From positions 84,382,001-84,446,000 of the forward strand of contig OZ231127.1 of NCBI GenBank assembly GCA_965153355.1: a stretch of DNA of 64,000 bases, in the 5' to 3' direction. Origin of the DNA: Flaccisagitta enflata (Eukaryota; Chaetognatha; Sagittoidea; Aphragmophora). This document shows positions 26,650 to 42,249 of the stretch, piece by piece (position 1 is the first letter of the stretch; each line of letters starts with the position of its first letter). The notes beneath the pieces are model-generated. The model ran no database searches. It saw only the letters and a list, made by a program, of their open reading frames with translations, and had not been told where the DNA came from. The translations under genes were made by a program, and so were the position numbers.

Positions 26650-27560
26650 CAACTGACGTCAATGCCGTGAATTATTCCCGCCATAATAATATTTATCATG
26701 AGACTGCTTTGGTGAAACAGCAACCAACTATGACGTCAAGGACAACGATAGGGGCATCAATCAGGGTGGAAATGTAGTCAGGGTCAACGTTAGTGACATC
26801 AGTGTAAAACTGACATCAAGGACAGCGCTTGTGATATCAAATCTTGTGAAAATGACGTCAAGGACAGCGCTGTTGACATCAATCAGTGTGGAAATGATGT
26901 CAGGGACAATAGAAGTGATATCAGTCACAACGTTGGAGAAATCAATCAGTGTGAGAACGACGTTAAGGACAATGTAAGTGATATCAATCAGTGCGGAAAT
27001 GACATCAAGGAAAACAATAGGGACATCAATGCGGAAATGATGTAAAAGACAATGTTAGTAATATCAGTCAGTGTAGGAATGATGTTAAGGACAACATGAG
27101 TGACATCAATCATCGTGAAAATGATGTCAAGGACAATGCTATTGACGTCAATCAGTGAGGAGATGGTATCAAGGACAATACTAGTGATATCAGTCAGTGT
27201 GGACATGACATCCAGGACAAAGCTAGGGACATCAATCAGAGTGGAAATGAAGACAAGGACAATGCTATTGACATCAATCAGCGTGGAAAAGATGTCATGG
27301 ACAATACCAGTGATATCAGTCAGTGTGGAGATGACGTCAAGGACAATGCTAGGGACATCAATCAGAGTGGAGATGAAGACAAGGACAAAGTTATTGACAT
27401 CAGTCAGTGTGGAAATGACATCAGAGACAATGTTAATGAGTAATGAGATCTAACAGTGTGGAATTGATGTCAAGGAGAACACTAGTGACATAAATCAGTG
27501 TGAAAATGACGTCAAAGACAACGTTTGTGACGTCAATGAGTTTGATAATGACGTCAATAA
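26650..27560. repeat. 42-bp minisatellite rich in TGACGTCA
   Basis: About 20 diverged units of GGAAATGACGTCAAGGACAA then TGCTAGTGACATCAATCAGTGT. At least eight units hold an exact TGACGTCA palindrome; others are one change away. The 42-bp period keeps frames open, but there is no evidence of coding use. Confidence 0.88.
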
Positions 27561-27626
27561 AAGGAGCAAGAACATGTGGATATATCAAATCATTCAAATG
27601 AATTTCAAAACCATCGAAAAAAAGAA

Positions 27627-27918
27627 ACAAGGCCGGATACACGGCTTCCCAAGTAGCCTGTGGATCGGCAAGAGCAGTGACAAACGAGCTGAAGACCAAG
27701 CAAATGTCTTGGATGGGTTTGCAGGGGCAGTACCACAGTACTACAAAACAACAGTACAACAGTAAAACACTAAAAAAAAAAAGACAAGAAAACACTATGT
27801 TTTAGAATTGTTATGGAGGATCCAACAGATGGACAGATGGACCAATGGACAGATGGACCAATGGACCGATGGACAAACCGACACAGCAAGGTTTAGAGTC
27901 GCGTGTCCGCGACTGAAA
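27627..27918 (+). mobile_element. Dispersed hairpin element, A-like variant
   Basis: Starts ACAAGGCCGGATACACGGCT, has a divergent middle, a GATGGACCAATG tract, and ends GGTTTAGAGTCGCG-TGTC-CGCGACTGAAAAG with an intact hairpin. Confidence 0.8.
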
Positions 27919-28041
27919 AGTTTTTCCAGTCATATGGGCAGGAACATTAATGCAAAAACCGTTCAAAAACCGTTCAAAAACGACAAAATAGAAAAAGACT
28001 GGCGGATTGACCAACCATCCGACCGACATACATAGCAAATA

Positions 28042-28170
28042 ACAAGGCCAAGTAGGCCAATAAGGTGCGACGTGTGGATCGTCGAACGAATGCGTTACCA
28101 ACCAACCGACCGACCAACCAACCAACCAACGGACACAGCCAGTTATAGAGGTGCTTTGTCGCACCTAAAA
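28042..28170 (+). mobile_element. Dispersed hairpin element, subfamily C
   Basis: ACAAGGCCAAGTAGGCCAAT then AAGGTGCGACGTGTGGATCG, TCGAACGAATGCGTTACC, a CCAACCGACC tract, GGACACAGCCAGTTATAG and the terminal hairpin AGGTGC-TTTGTC-GCACCT. A near-identical copy lies at 45854. Confidence 0.88.
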
Positions 28171-28208
28171 ATGAATGGGAGGAGGGAGGGAAGTATGAGA
28201 GACGAGTT

Positions 28209-28209
<1 letters not shown>

Positions 28210-28267
<58 letters not shown>

Positions 28268-28277
28268 CGAGAGCGAG

Positions 28278-28309
<32 letters not shown>

Positions 28310-28310
28310 C
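28210..28310. repeat. (GA)n microsatellite with GAGAGC block
   Basis: GA dinucleotides interrupted by four GAGAGC units. Confidence 0.95.
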
Positions 28311-28497
28311 ACAGCACACGCAGACGGAAATATCGAGAACAGATTATGCAGACGAATGTGAAGATTCCGCACTGAAGACGCGCAGATATAGAAATATTTC
28401 GCCTTAAACCATTTTGCCACTCAGTTATCTGTCTTCGTCTTCCTTTCTTCCTCTCATTTTTGGTTCGTTTTCTTCTTATTCTACTTTTCATTTTCTT

Positions 28498-28892
28498 CCT
28501 TTTGGGCAGCGGCTTTGAAGGGGTCGATGACCTATGCTTTCACACGTATGGGGAATTTTCTGCTCCTTCCTCTTCTACTTCTCCTTCTTCTCCGGCCCCC
28601 CTAAAATCTCAGTCTCGAGGCTCAGATTTAAGTCTTGAGGCCCAAATCCAAGTCTTGAGGCCCAATTCCCAGCCTTGAGGCGCAAATCTTAGCCTCAAGG
28701 CCCAATTCTTTGCCTGGAGGCCCAGATCCCAGCCTTTAGGCCCAAATCCCAGTCTAAGGCCCAGATTCCAACCTTGAGAAAATTCCCCATATGTGCAAAA
28801 GCCGCTGCCCTGCTTCCCCTCCAACTTCAAGCAAAACCTACTTAGGCAGGGCACGGGTACCGCTGACCATCTAACGCTCTCGCGGACTATTC
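28498..28892 (+). mobile_element. Family G element
   Basis: Starts TTTTGGGCAGCGGCTTTGAA. Internal inverted pair ATGGGGAATTTTCT / GAAAATTCCCCATA surrounds CTTGAGGCCCAAATCC units. The 3' part reads GCCGCTGCCCTGC...GCAGGGCACGGGTACCGCTGACC. Confidence 0.78.
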
Positions 28893-29289
28893 TTCTTTTT
28901 CTACCTACCTTCCTACCTCCCTCTGAACACAGCCTCTTATGTAGTCGCTTAGCCAGCGACAAAAAAAGGAAATCCAATTTTCAATAATGCTTTGGAATTT
29001 CCGTTGTGAGTGAAATGCGTTCTGGATCTCTCAAAAAGAAGTAGAGAAGAAACAACAAAACTGCAATATGAATAAAAATCACACACAACTTGCCAGATAC
29101 ACGGTTGAATATATGGTTTGGTAAATGGACGTAGGTGCAATGGACAAGAACATTATTTACAATATAATTATCCATATTTTATAAGCCCAACGCAAAAATG
29201 CGAGGAAGCATCTGAAAATGAAACTCTCACCAGTCTCATGGTACAGATTGGTGCTTTTGTACCGATTAATATTCGAGAGGCTGAGCCTG

Positions 29290-31085
29290 GAACGTCTTCC
29301 TCTCTCCACCACAACATCTCTCTCCTCAACAACATGACGCCTCTTTTGTTTTTCTCTCCCCTCAACAACATTTCCCTCCTCAACCCTCAACAACATTTTG
29401 TCTTTCTCTCTCCACCACAACATTTCTCTCCTCAATAACATGGCGCCGTTTTTGTCTCGCCCCTCAACAACATTTCCCTCTTCAACCCTCAACAACATGA
29501 CGCCTCTTTTGTTTTTCTCTCTTCTCAACAACATTTCCCTCCTCAACCCTAAACAACATTTTGTTTTCTCTCTCCTCAACATTTCTCTCCTCAACAACAT
29601 GGCGCCTCTTTTGTCTATCTCTCTCCTCAACAACATTTCTCTCCTCAACAACATGGCGCCGCTTTTGTCTTGCTCTCTCCTCAACAACATTTCCCTCCTC
29701 AACCCTAAACAACATTTTGTTTTTCTCTCTCCTCAATATTTCTCTCCTCAACAACATGGCGCCTCTTTTGTCTTTCTCTCTCCTCAACAACATTTCTCTC
29801 CTCAACAACATGGCGCCGCTTTTGTCTTTTTCCTCAACATTTCTCTCCTCAACAACATGACGCCTCTTTTGTCTTTCTCTCTGCTCAACAACATTTCTCT
29901 CCTTGACAACATGGCGCCTCTTTTGTCTTCCTCTCTCCTCAACAACCTTTCTCTCCTCAACAACATGATGCCTCTTTTGTCTTTCTCTCTCCTCAACAAC
30001 ATTTCTCTCCTCAACAACATGATGCCTTTATTGTCTCTCTCCTCAACAACATTTCTCTCCTCAACAACATGACGCCTCTTTTGTCTCCCTCCTCAACAAA
30101 ATTTCTCTCCTCAACAACATGGCGCCTCTTTTGTCTTTCTCTCTCCTCAACAACATTTCTCTCCTCAACAACATGGCGCCTCTTTTGTCTTTCTCTCTCC
30201 TCAACAACATTTCTCTCCTCAACAACATGACGCCTCTTTTGTCTTTCTCTCTCCTCAACAACATTTCTCTCTTCAACAACATGATGCCTCTTTTGTCTTT
30301 CTCTCTCTCCTCAACAACATTTCTCTCCTGAACAACATGACGGCTCTATTGCCTCTCTCCTCAACAACATTTCTCTCCTCAACAACATGGCACCTCTTTT
30401 GTCTTTCTCTCTCCTCAACAACATTTCTCTCCTCAACAACATGGCACCTCTTTTGTCTTTCTCTCTCCTCAACAACATTTCTCTCCTCAACAACATGGCA
30501 CCTCTTTTGTCTTTCTCTCTCCTCAACAACATTTCTCTCCTCAACAACATGATGCCTCTTTTGTCTTTCTCTCTCCTCAACAACATTTCTCTCCTCAACA
30601 ACATGACGCCTCTTTTGTCTTTCTCTCTCTCCTCAACAACATTTCTCTCCTCAACAACATGACGGCTCTATTGCCTCTCTCCTCAACAACATTTATCTCC
30701 TCAACAACATGGCTCCTCTTTTGTCTTTCTCTCTCCTCAACAACATTTCTTTCCTCAACAACATGGCACCTCTTTTGTCTTTCTCCCTCCTCAACAACAT
30801 TTCTCTCCTCAACAACATGATGCCTCTTTTGTCTTTCTCTCTCCTCAACAACATTGCTCTCTTCAACAACATGACGCCTCTATTGTCTCTCTCCTCAACA
30901 ACATTTCTCTCTTCAACAACATGACGCCTCTTTTGTCTTTCTCTCTCCTCAACAACATGATGCCTCTTTTGTCTTTCTCTCTCCTCAACAACATTTCTCT
31001 CCTCAACAACATGACGCCTCTTTTGTCTTTCTCTCTCCTCAACAACATTCCCCTCCTCAACAACAAGCCGCCTCTTTTGTCACTT
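29290..31085. repeat. 54-bp minisatellite, about 33 units
   Basis: Unit CTCAACAACATTTCTCTCCT then CAACAACATGGCGCCTCTTTTGTCTTTCTCTCTC. The 54-bp period (18 codons) keeps several frames open on both strands. Half-unit structure (CTCAACAACAT twice per unit) suggests an older 27-bp ancestor. Confidence 0.93.
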
Positions 31086-31235
31086 TTGTCTCTCTTTTCC
31101 CCTTTCTTTTCTTTTTTTCAATAACTCCATGTTTATCCCTGTGCCTTGAGATGGAAATGCCACTGGTGACAAAATGAAACTGAGACGGACGAGGAGAGAA
31201 AGAAGAGACTTAGCGTACACATGAACAACCTTGTA

Positions 31236-32036
31236 TAGCCTCGACAGGGGACATTGGTGCCCCTTTCGTACAGCCTTGACAGGGGACATTGGTGTCCCTT
31301 TTGTATAGCCTCGACAGGAGACATTGGTGCTTCTTTTGTATAGCCTCGACAAGGGACATGGGTGCCCCTTTCGTACAGCCTCGACAGGGGACTTTGGTGC
31401 CCCTTTCGTATAGCCTCGACAGGGGACATTGGTGCCCCTTTCGTATAGCCTCGACAGGGGACATTGGTGCCCCTTTCGTATAGCCTCGACAGGGGACATG
31501 GGTGCCCCTTTCGTATAGCCTCGACAGGGGACATTGGTGCCCCTTTTGTATAGCCTTGACAGGGGACATGGGTGCCCCTTTTGTATAGCCTCGACAGGGG
31601 ACATTGGTGCCCCTTTTGTATAGCCTCGACAGGGGATATGGGTGCCCCTTTTGTATAGCCTCGACAGGGGACATGGGTGCCCCTTTTGTATAGCCTCGAC
31701 AGGGGACATTGGTGCCCCTATCGTACAGCCTTGACAGAGGACATGGGTGCCCCTTTCGTACAGCCTTGACAGGGGACTTTGGTGCCCCTTTTGTATAGCC
31801 TCGACAGGGGACATTGGTGCCCCTTTCGTATAGCCTCGACAGGGGACTTTGGTGCCCCTTTCGTACAGCCTCGACAGAGGACTTTGGTGCCCCTTTTGTA
31901 TAGCCTCGACATGGGACATTGGTGCCCCTTTCATACAGCCTTGACAGGGGACATGGGTGCCCCTTTCGTATAGCCTCGACAGGGGACATTGGTGCCCCTT
32001 TCGTACAGCCTCGACAGGGGACATGGGTGCCTCTTT
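31236..32036. repeat. 35-bp minisatellite, about 23 units
   Basis: Unit CCTCGACAGGGGACATTGGT then GCCCCTTTCGTATAG, spacing exactly 35 bp (for example 31241, 31276, 31311). Since 35 is not a multiple of three, each frame cycles through all phases, and the reverse strand stays open for up to 326 codons. Confidence 0.93.
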
Positions 32037-32320
32037 CAAGCGAAGAAAATTGAGAGGCACAAGCGCGGATGCTTCGGCTAGGCTCAGCCTGGTCCGGGGT
32101 CCATGGCCAAAGCGGGGACAATGGTTACTAGTTAGGGATTCTCCAATAAAGATGTAATGAAACTTGAGAAAAGAAATGTGAATTTAGGGCAATAACGGGT
32201 TAAATATCATTGCATTGATCCCCCTGTGAAGCCAAGATTTAAGATTCGAGATTAATGAATTCTAAGAAGCCAAATGAATCATAAGGTCATTGGTCCCCTT
32301 TTTGAAGTAACCCGGAAAAA
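32037..32320. other. Unique flank of the 35-bp array
   Basis: Includes ACTAGTTAGGGATTCTCCAATAAAGATG with a polyadenylation-like AATAAA, but no supported coding region. Confidence 0.4.
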
Positions 32321-33040
<720 letters not shown>

Positions 33041-33240
33041 ACAAGGCCAACACCTATAAGTCGCGTGCAAGACAGATTGACTTAGAATTACTTAAAAAAA
33101 CTTAAAACGACTCAGGATACTCTTAAATGACTTTAAATGATGTAAAGAAATAAAATTGATAAAAAAAAGTAAAAGTGTGACGGACTGACGGACGGATGGA
33201 CGGACAAAGCGGGGTGTAGAGTCGCGTGGACGCGACTAAA
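33041..33240 (+). mobile_element. Dispersed hairpin element, subfamily D, complete
   Basis: Starts ACAAGGCCAACACCTATAAG then TCGCGTGCAAGAC. The middle consists of GACTTAAAATGA-type units and AAATAAAATTGATAAAAAAA, then GTGTGACGGACTGACGGACG. It ends GGGGTGTAGAGTCGCG-TGGA-CGCGACTAAAAA. Confidence 0.87.
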
Positions 33241-33393
33241 AAGAAAGAAAAAAGGCCAAAAGTCAGACTTGACCATTGCACTAAAATAGAAACCCCACCA
33301 GTGGCACAGAGAATGAGATATAAAAAGAGAAACAAAACCCGATGCTCACAGCAAAATGAAGAGGCTAAACATAGAATGACAAGATGACAAGCA

Positions 33394-33397
<4 letters not shown>

Positions 33398-33487
<90 letters not shown>
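33398..33487. repeat. (GA)n microsatellite
   Basis: Pure GA tract of about 90 bp. Confidence 0.97.
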
Positions 33488-33488
<1 letters not shown>

Positions 33489-33734
33489 AAGATTGCCGTG
33501 TGGTTAGTTTTGTTTTTCGTTCTGTTCGCCCTGAGGGTTGATACACTTCAAAACTTCTGTACTAACCTATACTCATTAAATCAAATTTGGTCAAGACAAA
33601 TATGGGATTGACAAGTAGTTGACACTGCAACAAGGCCTAATAACGAGTTAATCCATATTGAATTTTATGTCGGTTATCGAGCTTTTGTTTTACAACCCTC
33701 CAGCAAACTACGTCATCATTTTGTATATCTTTTT

Positions 33735-33735
<1 letters not shown>

Positions 33736-33805
<70 letters not shown>

Positions 33806-33806
33806 T
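33736..33806. repeat. (CAAT)n microsatellite
   Basis: About 17 units of TCAA with no break until near the end. Confidence 0.95.
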
Positions 33807-34052
33807 ATCAATCAACAAACAAGGACAACTATCAACATCTGGAAGAAAAAAAGATAAGCTCTGAAAGAGTATTGCTCCTAAATTAATTGAACTAAGTACT
33901 CCTATTAGTTCCACTTGAAGCAGTGTGAACAACTTGGGATCAGCCCAGTAAAAGTAACTTTCATTTTAAAAGCAGCATTGATACAAAGAATGATTCCTCT
34001 TTCCAGATGTTGATGCATTCATGAGGTAGATAGTAAATAAGATCAAATTAGG

Positions 34053-34306
34053 GGGCGTTCCTAGCCAGAGACAATCGCGTTTTGAACAGGCCACTTGGTC
34101 GCCCGCTATGTTTGTTCGCTCGCACCGCTCACTCCGCAGCACTCCACTTTGCTTCGGTTCACTATGCTTGCTCCCTCCATTCACGAGCTTGCTCACTCAC
34201 TGCGCTCACTCCCTCGTAGGACAATTGAAATTCCTGAATATGTGTTCACCCTGTGATCGCGTTTCACGGGAACAAACGCGTTTTTGGCCGTCACGAGAAA
34301 CACGCC
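34053..34306. mobile_element. MITE with GGGCGYGTTTC ends, copy 1
   Basis: Matches the copy at 61877-62120 through AGACAATCGCGTTTT, GCTTGCTCACTCACT, CTGAATATGTGTTC and GGGAACAAACGCGTTTTTGG. Ends are inverted: GGGCGTTCC at the left, GAGAAACACGCC at the right. It lies in the receptor intron, its right edge 11 bp from the splice donor hexamer of exon 34324-34442. Confidence 0.8.
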
Positions 34307-34323
34307 TTTCGTCTTGGTCTCAC

Positions 34324-34442
34324 CTGAATCGTTGGTTGGCCACATTCTTTTGTCGTAAGTGGCGAGAATTCGGTCAAGCCGTTTGTAAATTACACTAGTG
34401 TTAGTCTTCTCCATTGTTGGGGGGTCCTTCACAGCCGTGGAG
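34324..34442 (-). CDS. Cys-loop receptor exon, N-terminal part of the ligand-binding domain
   Basis: Minus-strand internal exon of 119 bp, bounded by the acceptor CTTTTTTTCTCATTTCAG and the donor TCAG|GTGAGA. It translates to STAVKDPPTMEKTNTSV then IYKRLDRILATYDKRMWPTN and DS. The I-x-x-R-L-D-R-I-L-A-x-Y-D-x-R-x-x-P pattern is the N-terminal helix and following loop of Cys-loop receptor subunits (GABA-A, glycine and glutamate-gated chloride channels share it). It begins with the third base of a codon and ends one base into the next, which fits the 68-bp exon at 11735-11802 exactly. The signal-peptide exon should lie at higher coordinates and was not recognised. A MITE sits 11 bp beyond the donor hexamer. 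Subunit type is uncertain. Confidence 0.85.
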
Positions 34443-34739
34443 CTGAAATGAGAAAAAAAGAAAGAGATCAAGAAATGAGATTTGTACAAGGATTGTGCCT
34501 TGGAGGTAATGGGATTTTGGAGGTTCGAGGGGGAAATAGTGGGTGGGTGGGGGGGGGGGAATGTGGCAAGAGCAAATTGGGGAACAGGGGAAAGAGGGAA
34601 AAGGAAAAGAGGAAGTGCATGTGAAGAGAGGAGGAGGAGGAGAAGGAGAAGGTGGCAGGGGGTAGGGTGAAGATAGAGAGAAAATGGAAAGGAAGAAGTT
34701 GGAAAGGAGACTAGGTAAACAGAGATATGGGAAGGAAAA

Positions 34740-36062
34740 CAGAGAGAAAAGGGCCCATTTAAGGGGAAAGCGGAACAAAAAGGGACAGGCTAAAAGGGAA
34801 AAGGGTCCATTGAAGGGGAAAGCGGAACAAAAGGGGACAGGCTAAAAGGGAAAAGGGTCCATTAAATGGTAAAGTGGAATGAAAAGGGACAGGCTAAAAG
34901 GGAAAACGGTCCGTCAAAGGGGAAAGCAGAACAAAAAGGGAAAGGCTAAAAGGGAAAAGGGTCCGTCAAAGGGGAATGGGGAATGAAAAGGGACAGGCTA
35001 AAAGGGAAAAGGGTCCGTCAAAGGGGAAAGTGGAACGAAAAGGGACATGCTAAAATGGAAAAGGGTCCGTCAAAGGAGAAAGCAGAACGAAAAGGGATAG
35101 GCTAAAAGGGAAAAGGGTCCGTCAAAGGGGAAAGGGGAATGAAAAGGGACAGGCTAAAAGGGAAAAGGGTCCGTCAAAGGGGAAAGCGGAACGAAAAAGG
35201 GACAGGCTAAAAGGGGAAAGGGTCCGTCAAAGGGGAAAGCTGAACAAAAAGGGAAAGGCTAAAAGGGAAAAGGGTCTGTCAAAGGGGTAAGGGGAATGAA
35301 AAGGGACAGGCTAAAAGGGAAAAGGGTCCGTCAAAGGGGAAAGGGGAATGAAAAGGGACAAGCTAAAAGGGAAAATGGTCCGTCAAAGGGGAAAGCGGAA
35401 CGAAAAGGGACAGGCTAGAAGGGAAAAGGGTCTATCAAAGGGGAAAGCAGAACAAAAAGGGAAAGGCTAAAAGGGAAAAGGGTCCGTCAAAGGGGAAAGC
35501 GGAAAAAAAAAGGGACGGGGTGACAGGGAAAAGGGCCTATTAAAGGGGAAAGCGGAACGAAAAGGGACATGCTAAAAGGGAAAAGGGCCCGTAAGAGAGG
35601 AAAGTGGAACAAAAAGGGGACGGGCTAAAAGGGAAAAGGGTCTGTCAAAGGGGAAAGCGGAACAAAAAGGGACAAGCTAAAAGGGAAAAGAATCCGTCAA
35701 AGGGGAAAGCGGTACAAAAAGGGACAGGCTAAAAGGGAACAGGGTCCGTCAAAGGGGAAAGTGGTACAAAAAGGGACAGGCTAAAAGGGAAAAGGGTCTG
35801 TCAAAGGGGAAAGCGGAACGAAAAGGGACAGGCTAAAAGGGAAAAGGGTCCGTCAAAGGGGAAAGCGGTACAAAAAGGGACAGGCTAAAAGGGAAAAGGG
35901 TCCGTCAAAGGGGAAAGCGGAACAAAAAGGGACAGGGTAAAAAGGAAAAGGGTCCGTCAAAGGGGAAAGCGGAATGAAAAGGGACAGGGTAAAAGGGAAA
36001 AGGGTCTGTCAAAGGGGAAAGCGGAATGAAAAGGGACAGGCTAAAAGGGAAAAGGGTCCGGT
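34740..36062. repeat. Minisatellite of about 52 bp, 25 units
   Basis: Unit GGGAAAAGGGTCCGTCAAAG then GGGAAAGCGGAACAAAAAGG and GACAGGCTAAAA. Purine-rich throughout on this strand. Confidence 0.93.
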
Positions 36063-37235
36063 GGAACGGTAAAGGAAAAAAAGAAGGAAAATGGAAGGAA
36101 TATCAATTTCTGGCATCCAACTTCCAGTTCCAACTTCCAACAGTCTTCAACGAAGAAAATGAATTATGGATATTCGATGTCTACACTCTACAGTGAGTCT
36201 GTAACCGGGGAAGAAAGACCGGGTGATGATGCACCCTTCGATGTGGTTGCGGAGAGAGAGAGACCATTAGACGATCTACAATGTCATTTGGTACCAGGAT
36301 TTGGTGCACCCTTGGATGTGGTTACTGAGAGAGAGAGAGACCATGCAACAACCTGCCGTGACAATCGACTCTTACTTTTTGGTACCCGGTCTTATGTCAA
36401 GTCAAATAGTCTTTTGCTTTGGTAAAGAAAACAAAACAAAAACGATGGGATGAGATGATCATTGGGTTTCCACACGAAAGAGGTTGAAGTTAAGGTTTTT
36501 TCCCCTGAAAAGTCCTTTGTAGAAGTGACCAATGCTTAAGATCGTTATGGTATCGAAAGCATTAAGCAGAAACTTAGAAATAATCTATTTCTCCCACCGC
36601 TGAACTGTATTCTTATATAACTACAATAACAACATGTTATATGACTAACTAACTGACTGACTGTTGAGACAAATAGGACTCGTTTGCCTCATACTTGTGA
36701 GAAGTGACGCACCTTAGAAGCAGTGAAAGCAGATCGGAAAATAGATTGGTATGAGTTTAAGGGTGAAGATGTTCTCAACTTTTACATCAACGTGACATAG
36801 TTTATTGAAAATGCTTCAATCGGTCGTCACGCACAAAAAGGCGCTTTCTAATTTCTCCATTCCAATTCTATAAACACAATCAAAAGCTGAACAACTCATC
36901 AGTTTTTCTTAAAGGAAACGGACTAAGACGCTGAGTCACATCTCACGTGTAATGACAAAAAGATAATATGAAACTACATGATGAAGATTGTAATTCCATA
37001 AGAAACACAATGATAGATTGGTCAAAACAATGTAGTAAGTTGTATCAAAGACTCAAAGATTATTAGATTCCGGTAAAACTTTTAAGGTATTTCATTCTCA
37101 TCAATTTCGAAAGATTAACTTTTTTGGTAAGTGTTTCCCGCGCCTTTGTATGTAAGGTTGTCTGATGGTGATGATGGTGTTAGTTATGTCGGTGTCAGTG
37201 TTTGTGTGTCGCCTCCGTCTGTGTTTAGAGTCATT
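36063..37235. other. Spacer, no supported gene
   Basis: Includes an 88-codon open frame (36159-36425) with an internal duplication of GATGTGGTTnCnGAGAGAGAGA. No recognisable protein family. Confidence 0.4.
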
Positions 37236-37566
37236 CTCGCCTAACACAACTGTCTGTGTTAAAAGTCAATCTGCCTTGACATCACCGTCTGTGTTTAAAG
37301 TCGATCTCGGTTGACATCACTGTCTGTGTTTAAAGTCGATCTCCCTTGACATCACCGTCTGTGTTTAAAGTCGATCTTGGTTGACATCACTGTCTGTGTT
37401 TAAAGTCGATCTCGGTTGACATCACCGTCTGTGTTTAAAGTCGATCTCGGTTGACATCACCGTCTGTGTTTAAAGTCGATCTCGGTTGACATCACCGTCT
37501 GTGTTTAAAGTCGATCTCGGTTGACATCACCGTCTGTGTTTAAAGTCGATCTCGGTTGACATCACG
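37236..37566. repeat. 35-bp minisatellite, about 9 units
   Basis: Unit GACATCACCGTCTGTGTTTA then AAGTCGATCTCGGTT, near-identical in the last six units. The period equals that of the 31.2-kb array, but the sequence is unrelated. Confidence 0.93.
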
Positions 37567-37845
37567 TGGCTCAATGATCATTGTTTTGCTCAGAAACTCA
37601 GACAGAAACAGAGTTGAGAGAAACCCGCCTCAGTCTTTCACCGAGTAAACGTCTCCGTCTTAACCCTGTTCCTTCGCACCTTCGAGCGATTGCTCTTTTT
37701 CTTTCAGGTTTCTATTTACTTTTCCTTCTCTTTTATCCTAGTTCTTTTCTCTTTCACCTATTTTCTCCAATTCTTTCATTTTTCTTTAATACTGTCACAA
37801 ACTCTATCATCTTCCTTTTTAGTCGCGTGCTACTCGACTCTACAC

Positions 37846-40640
<2,795 letters not shown>

Positions 40641-40857
40641 CTCTACACCCCGCTTTGTCGGTCCGTCGGTCCGTCCGTCGGTCGGTCCGTCCGTCCGTCG
40701 GTCCGTCACACTTTACTTTTTCGGCGTTTTTGGTTTTTTTGGCTAAACCGCTCCTGCCCAAATGCTCCACTGACCTCAAAAATGGCCCCTGCCCACCCGC
40801 ACGCGACTGGGGTAGCCGTGTATCCGGCCTTGTTTTTACCTCTTCTTCTATTTTATT

Positions 40858-40946
<89 letters not shown>
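40858..40946. repeat. (GTT)n microsatellite
   Basis: About 29 TTG units directly after the subfamily-A 5' end. Confidence 0.96.
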
Positions 40947-40947
<1 letters not shown>

Positions 40948-41399
40948 TCTCATCTTAGTTCTTGTTCTTGTTTTCTCATCTTAGTTCTTGTTCTTGTCCT
41001 TCCTCCTTATTTCCTCCTTTTATGTTTCTCCATCACCTTCTCCTACCTTTTTCCTCTCCTTTTTTGTCTAGAAACGTGATTTCTTAACCTTTTTTTTAAC
41101 AGACCTCACGGCTCATTAAGAATCAATGTTTGCAAGCTTGTTGTGCTTTTAGGCTGACGGGTGGAAGCCGTTAGCCGTCTTTTTCGGGCGATCTTGAGCT
41201 TGACAACAAACAACAAAGTGATGAGCTTGATTAGAGACGTGACCAACAAAAACACAAAGCTGACAAGCAAAATAACATCCATTGTGTTGCCAACACTTGA
41301 CGCCAACACCGGTCACCAAGATCTGTCGCCAACATTTTTCGCCAACACCTGGGGAAAACACCTAGGGCCAACAGCTGGCGCTAACACATGTCGCAAACA

Positions 41400-42065
41400 C
41401 CCGTCAAATGGCGAATGGCAAATGTGAAAGGGCAAAAGACAAACAGGAAACAGAATGATTTAACAGTAAAACAATGAAAGGGCAAACTGGAAAAAAATAA
41501 TGAAATGTTGAGTGTCACACAGTGACCAGGAAATGTGAAAGGGCAGAGCCAAACTGGAAATGGAATGATGTAACAGTAAAACAATGAAAGGGCAAACTGG
41601 AAAAAAATAATGAAACGATAAATGTGACACAGTGATCAGGAAATAGAAAAGGGCCAGTGGCAATCAGGAAACAGAATGATGTAACAGTAAAAGGCAAACT
41701 AGAAACAATTTGATAAAATGGTGAATGTGACACAGTGACCAGGAAACGTGAAAGGGCAAGGACAAGCAGGAAATAGAATGATATAACAGTAAAACAATGA
41801 AGGGCAAGCTGGAAACAAAATAATGAAACGGTAGATGTGACACAGTGACTAGGAAACGTGAAAGGGCAAATGGCATACAGGAAATAGAATGATATAACAG
41901 TAAAACAGTGAAAGGGCAAACTGGAAACAAAATAATGAAGCAACGAATGTGACATAGTGATCAGTGAATGTCAAACATCGAATGGCAAATGTAAGAGGAC
42001 ATACCGACAAAGGGCAACCTGGAAATACCGAATTTCTAGAATGATGAAACAATGAATGTCAAATG
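41400..42065. repeat. Minisatellite of about 107 bp, six units
   Basis: CACAGTGACC/ATC recurs at about 41517, 41628, 41733, 41841 and 41953. Each unit also holds GTAAAACAATGAAAGGGCAA and ACTGGAAACAAAATAATGAA. Confidence 0.88.
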
Positions 42066-42249
42066 TCGCAACTGGCGAGACGAACGAGAGAGAATATATG
42101 GTTTCCCTTCAAGGTACGATGACCACGGAAATTCGTGAATTATTGAAAAGGAGGAAAATAGTTTTCCATCAGAAAAAAGATAAATTCCTCTCACGAAAGA
42201 ATTCTGACTGAAGTTCTGAAGAAGACAAGTATCAACGATCAATACTACC

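Noticed and set aside
29290-32036. Long repetitive reverse-strand open frames (up to 326 codons)
   Set aside because: They coincide exactly with 54-bp and 35-bp minisatellites, remain open in several frames at once, and have no splice or homology support.
37236-37566. CRISPR-like array of regularly spaced repeats
   Set aside because: Units are contiguous with no unique spacers, and the genome is eukaryotic; this is a minisatellite.
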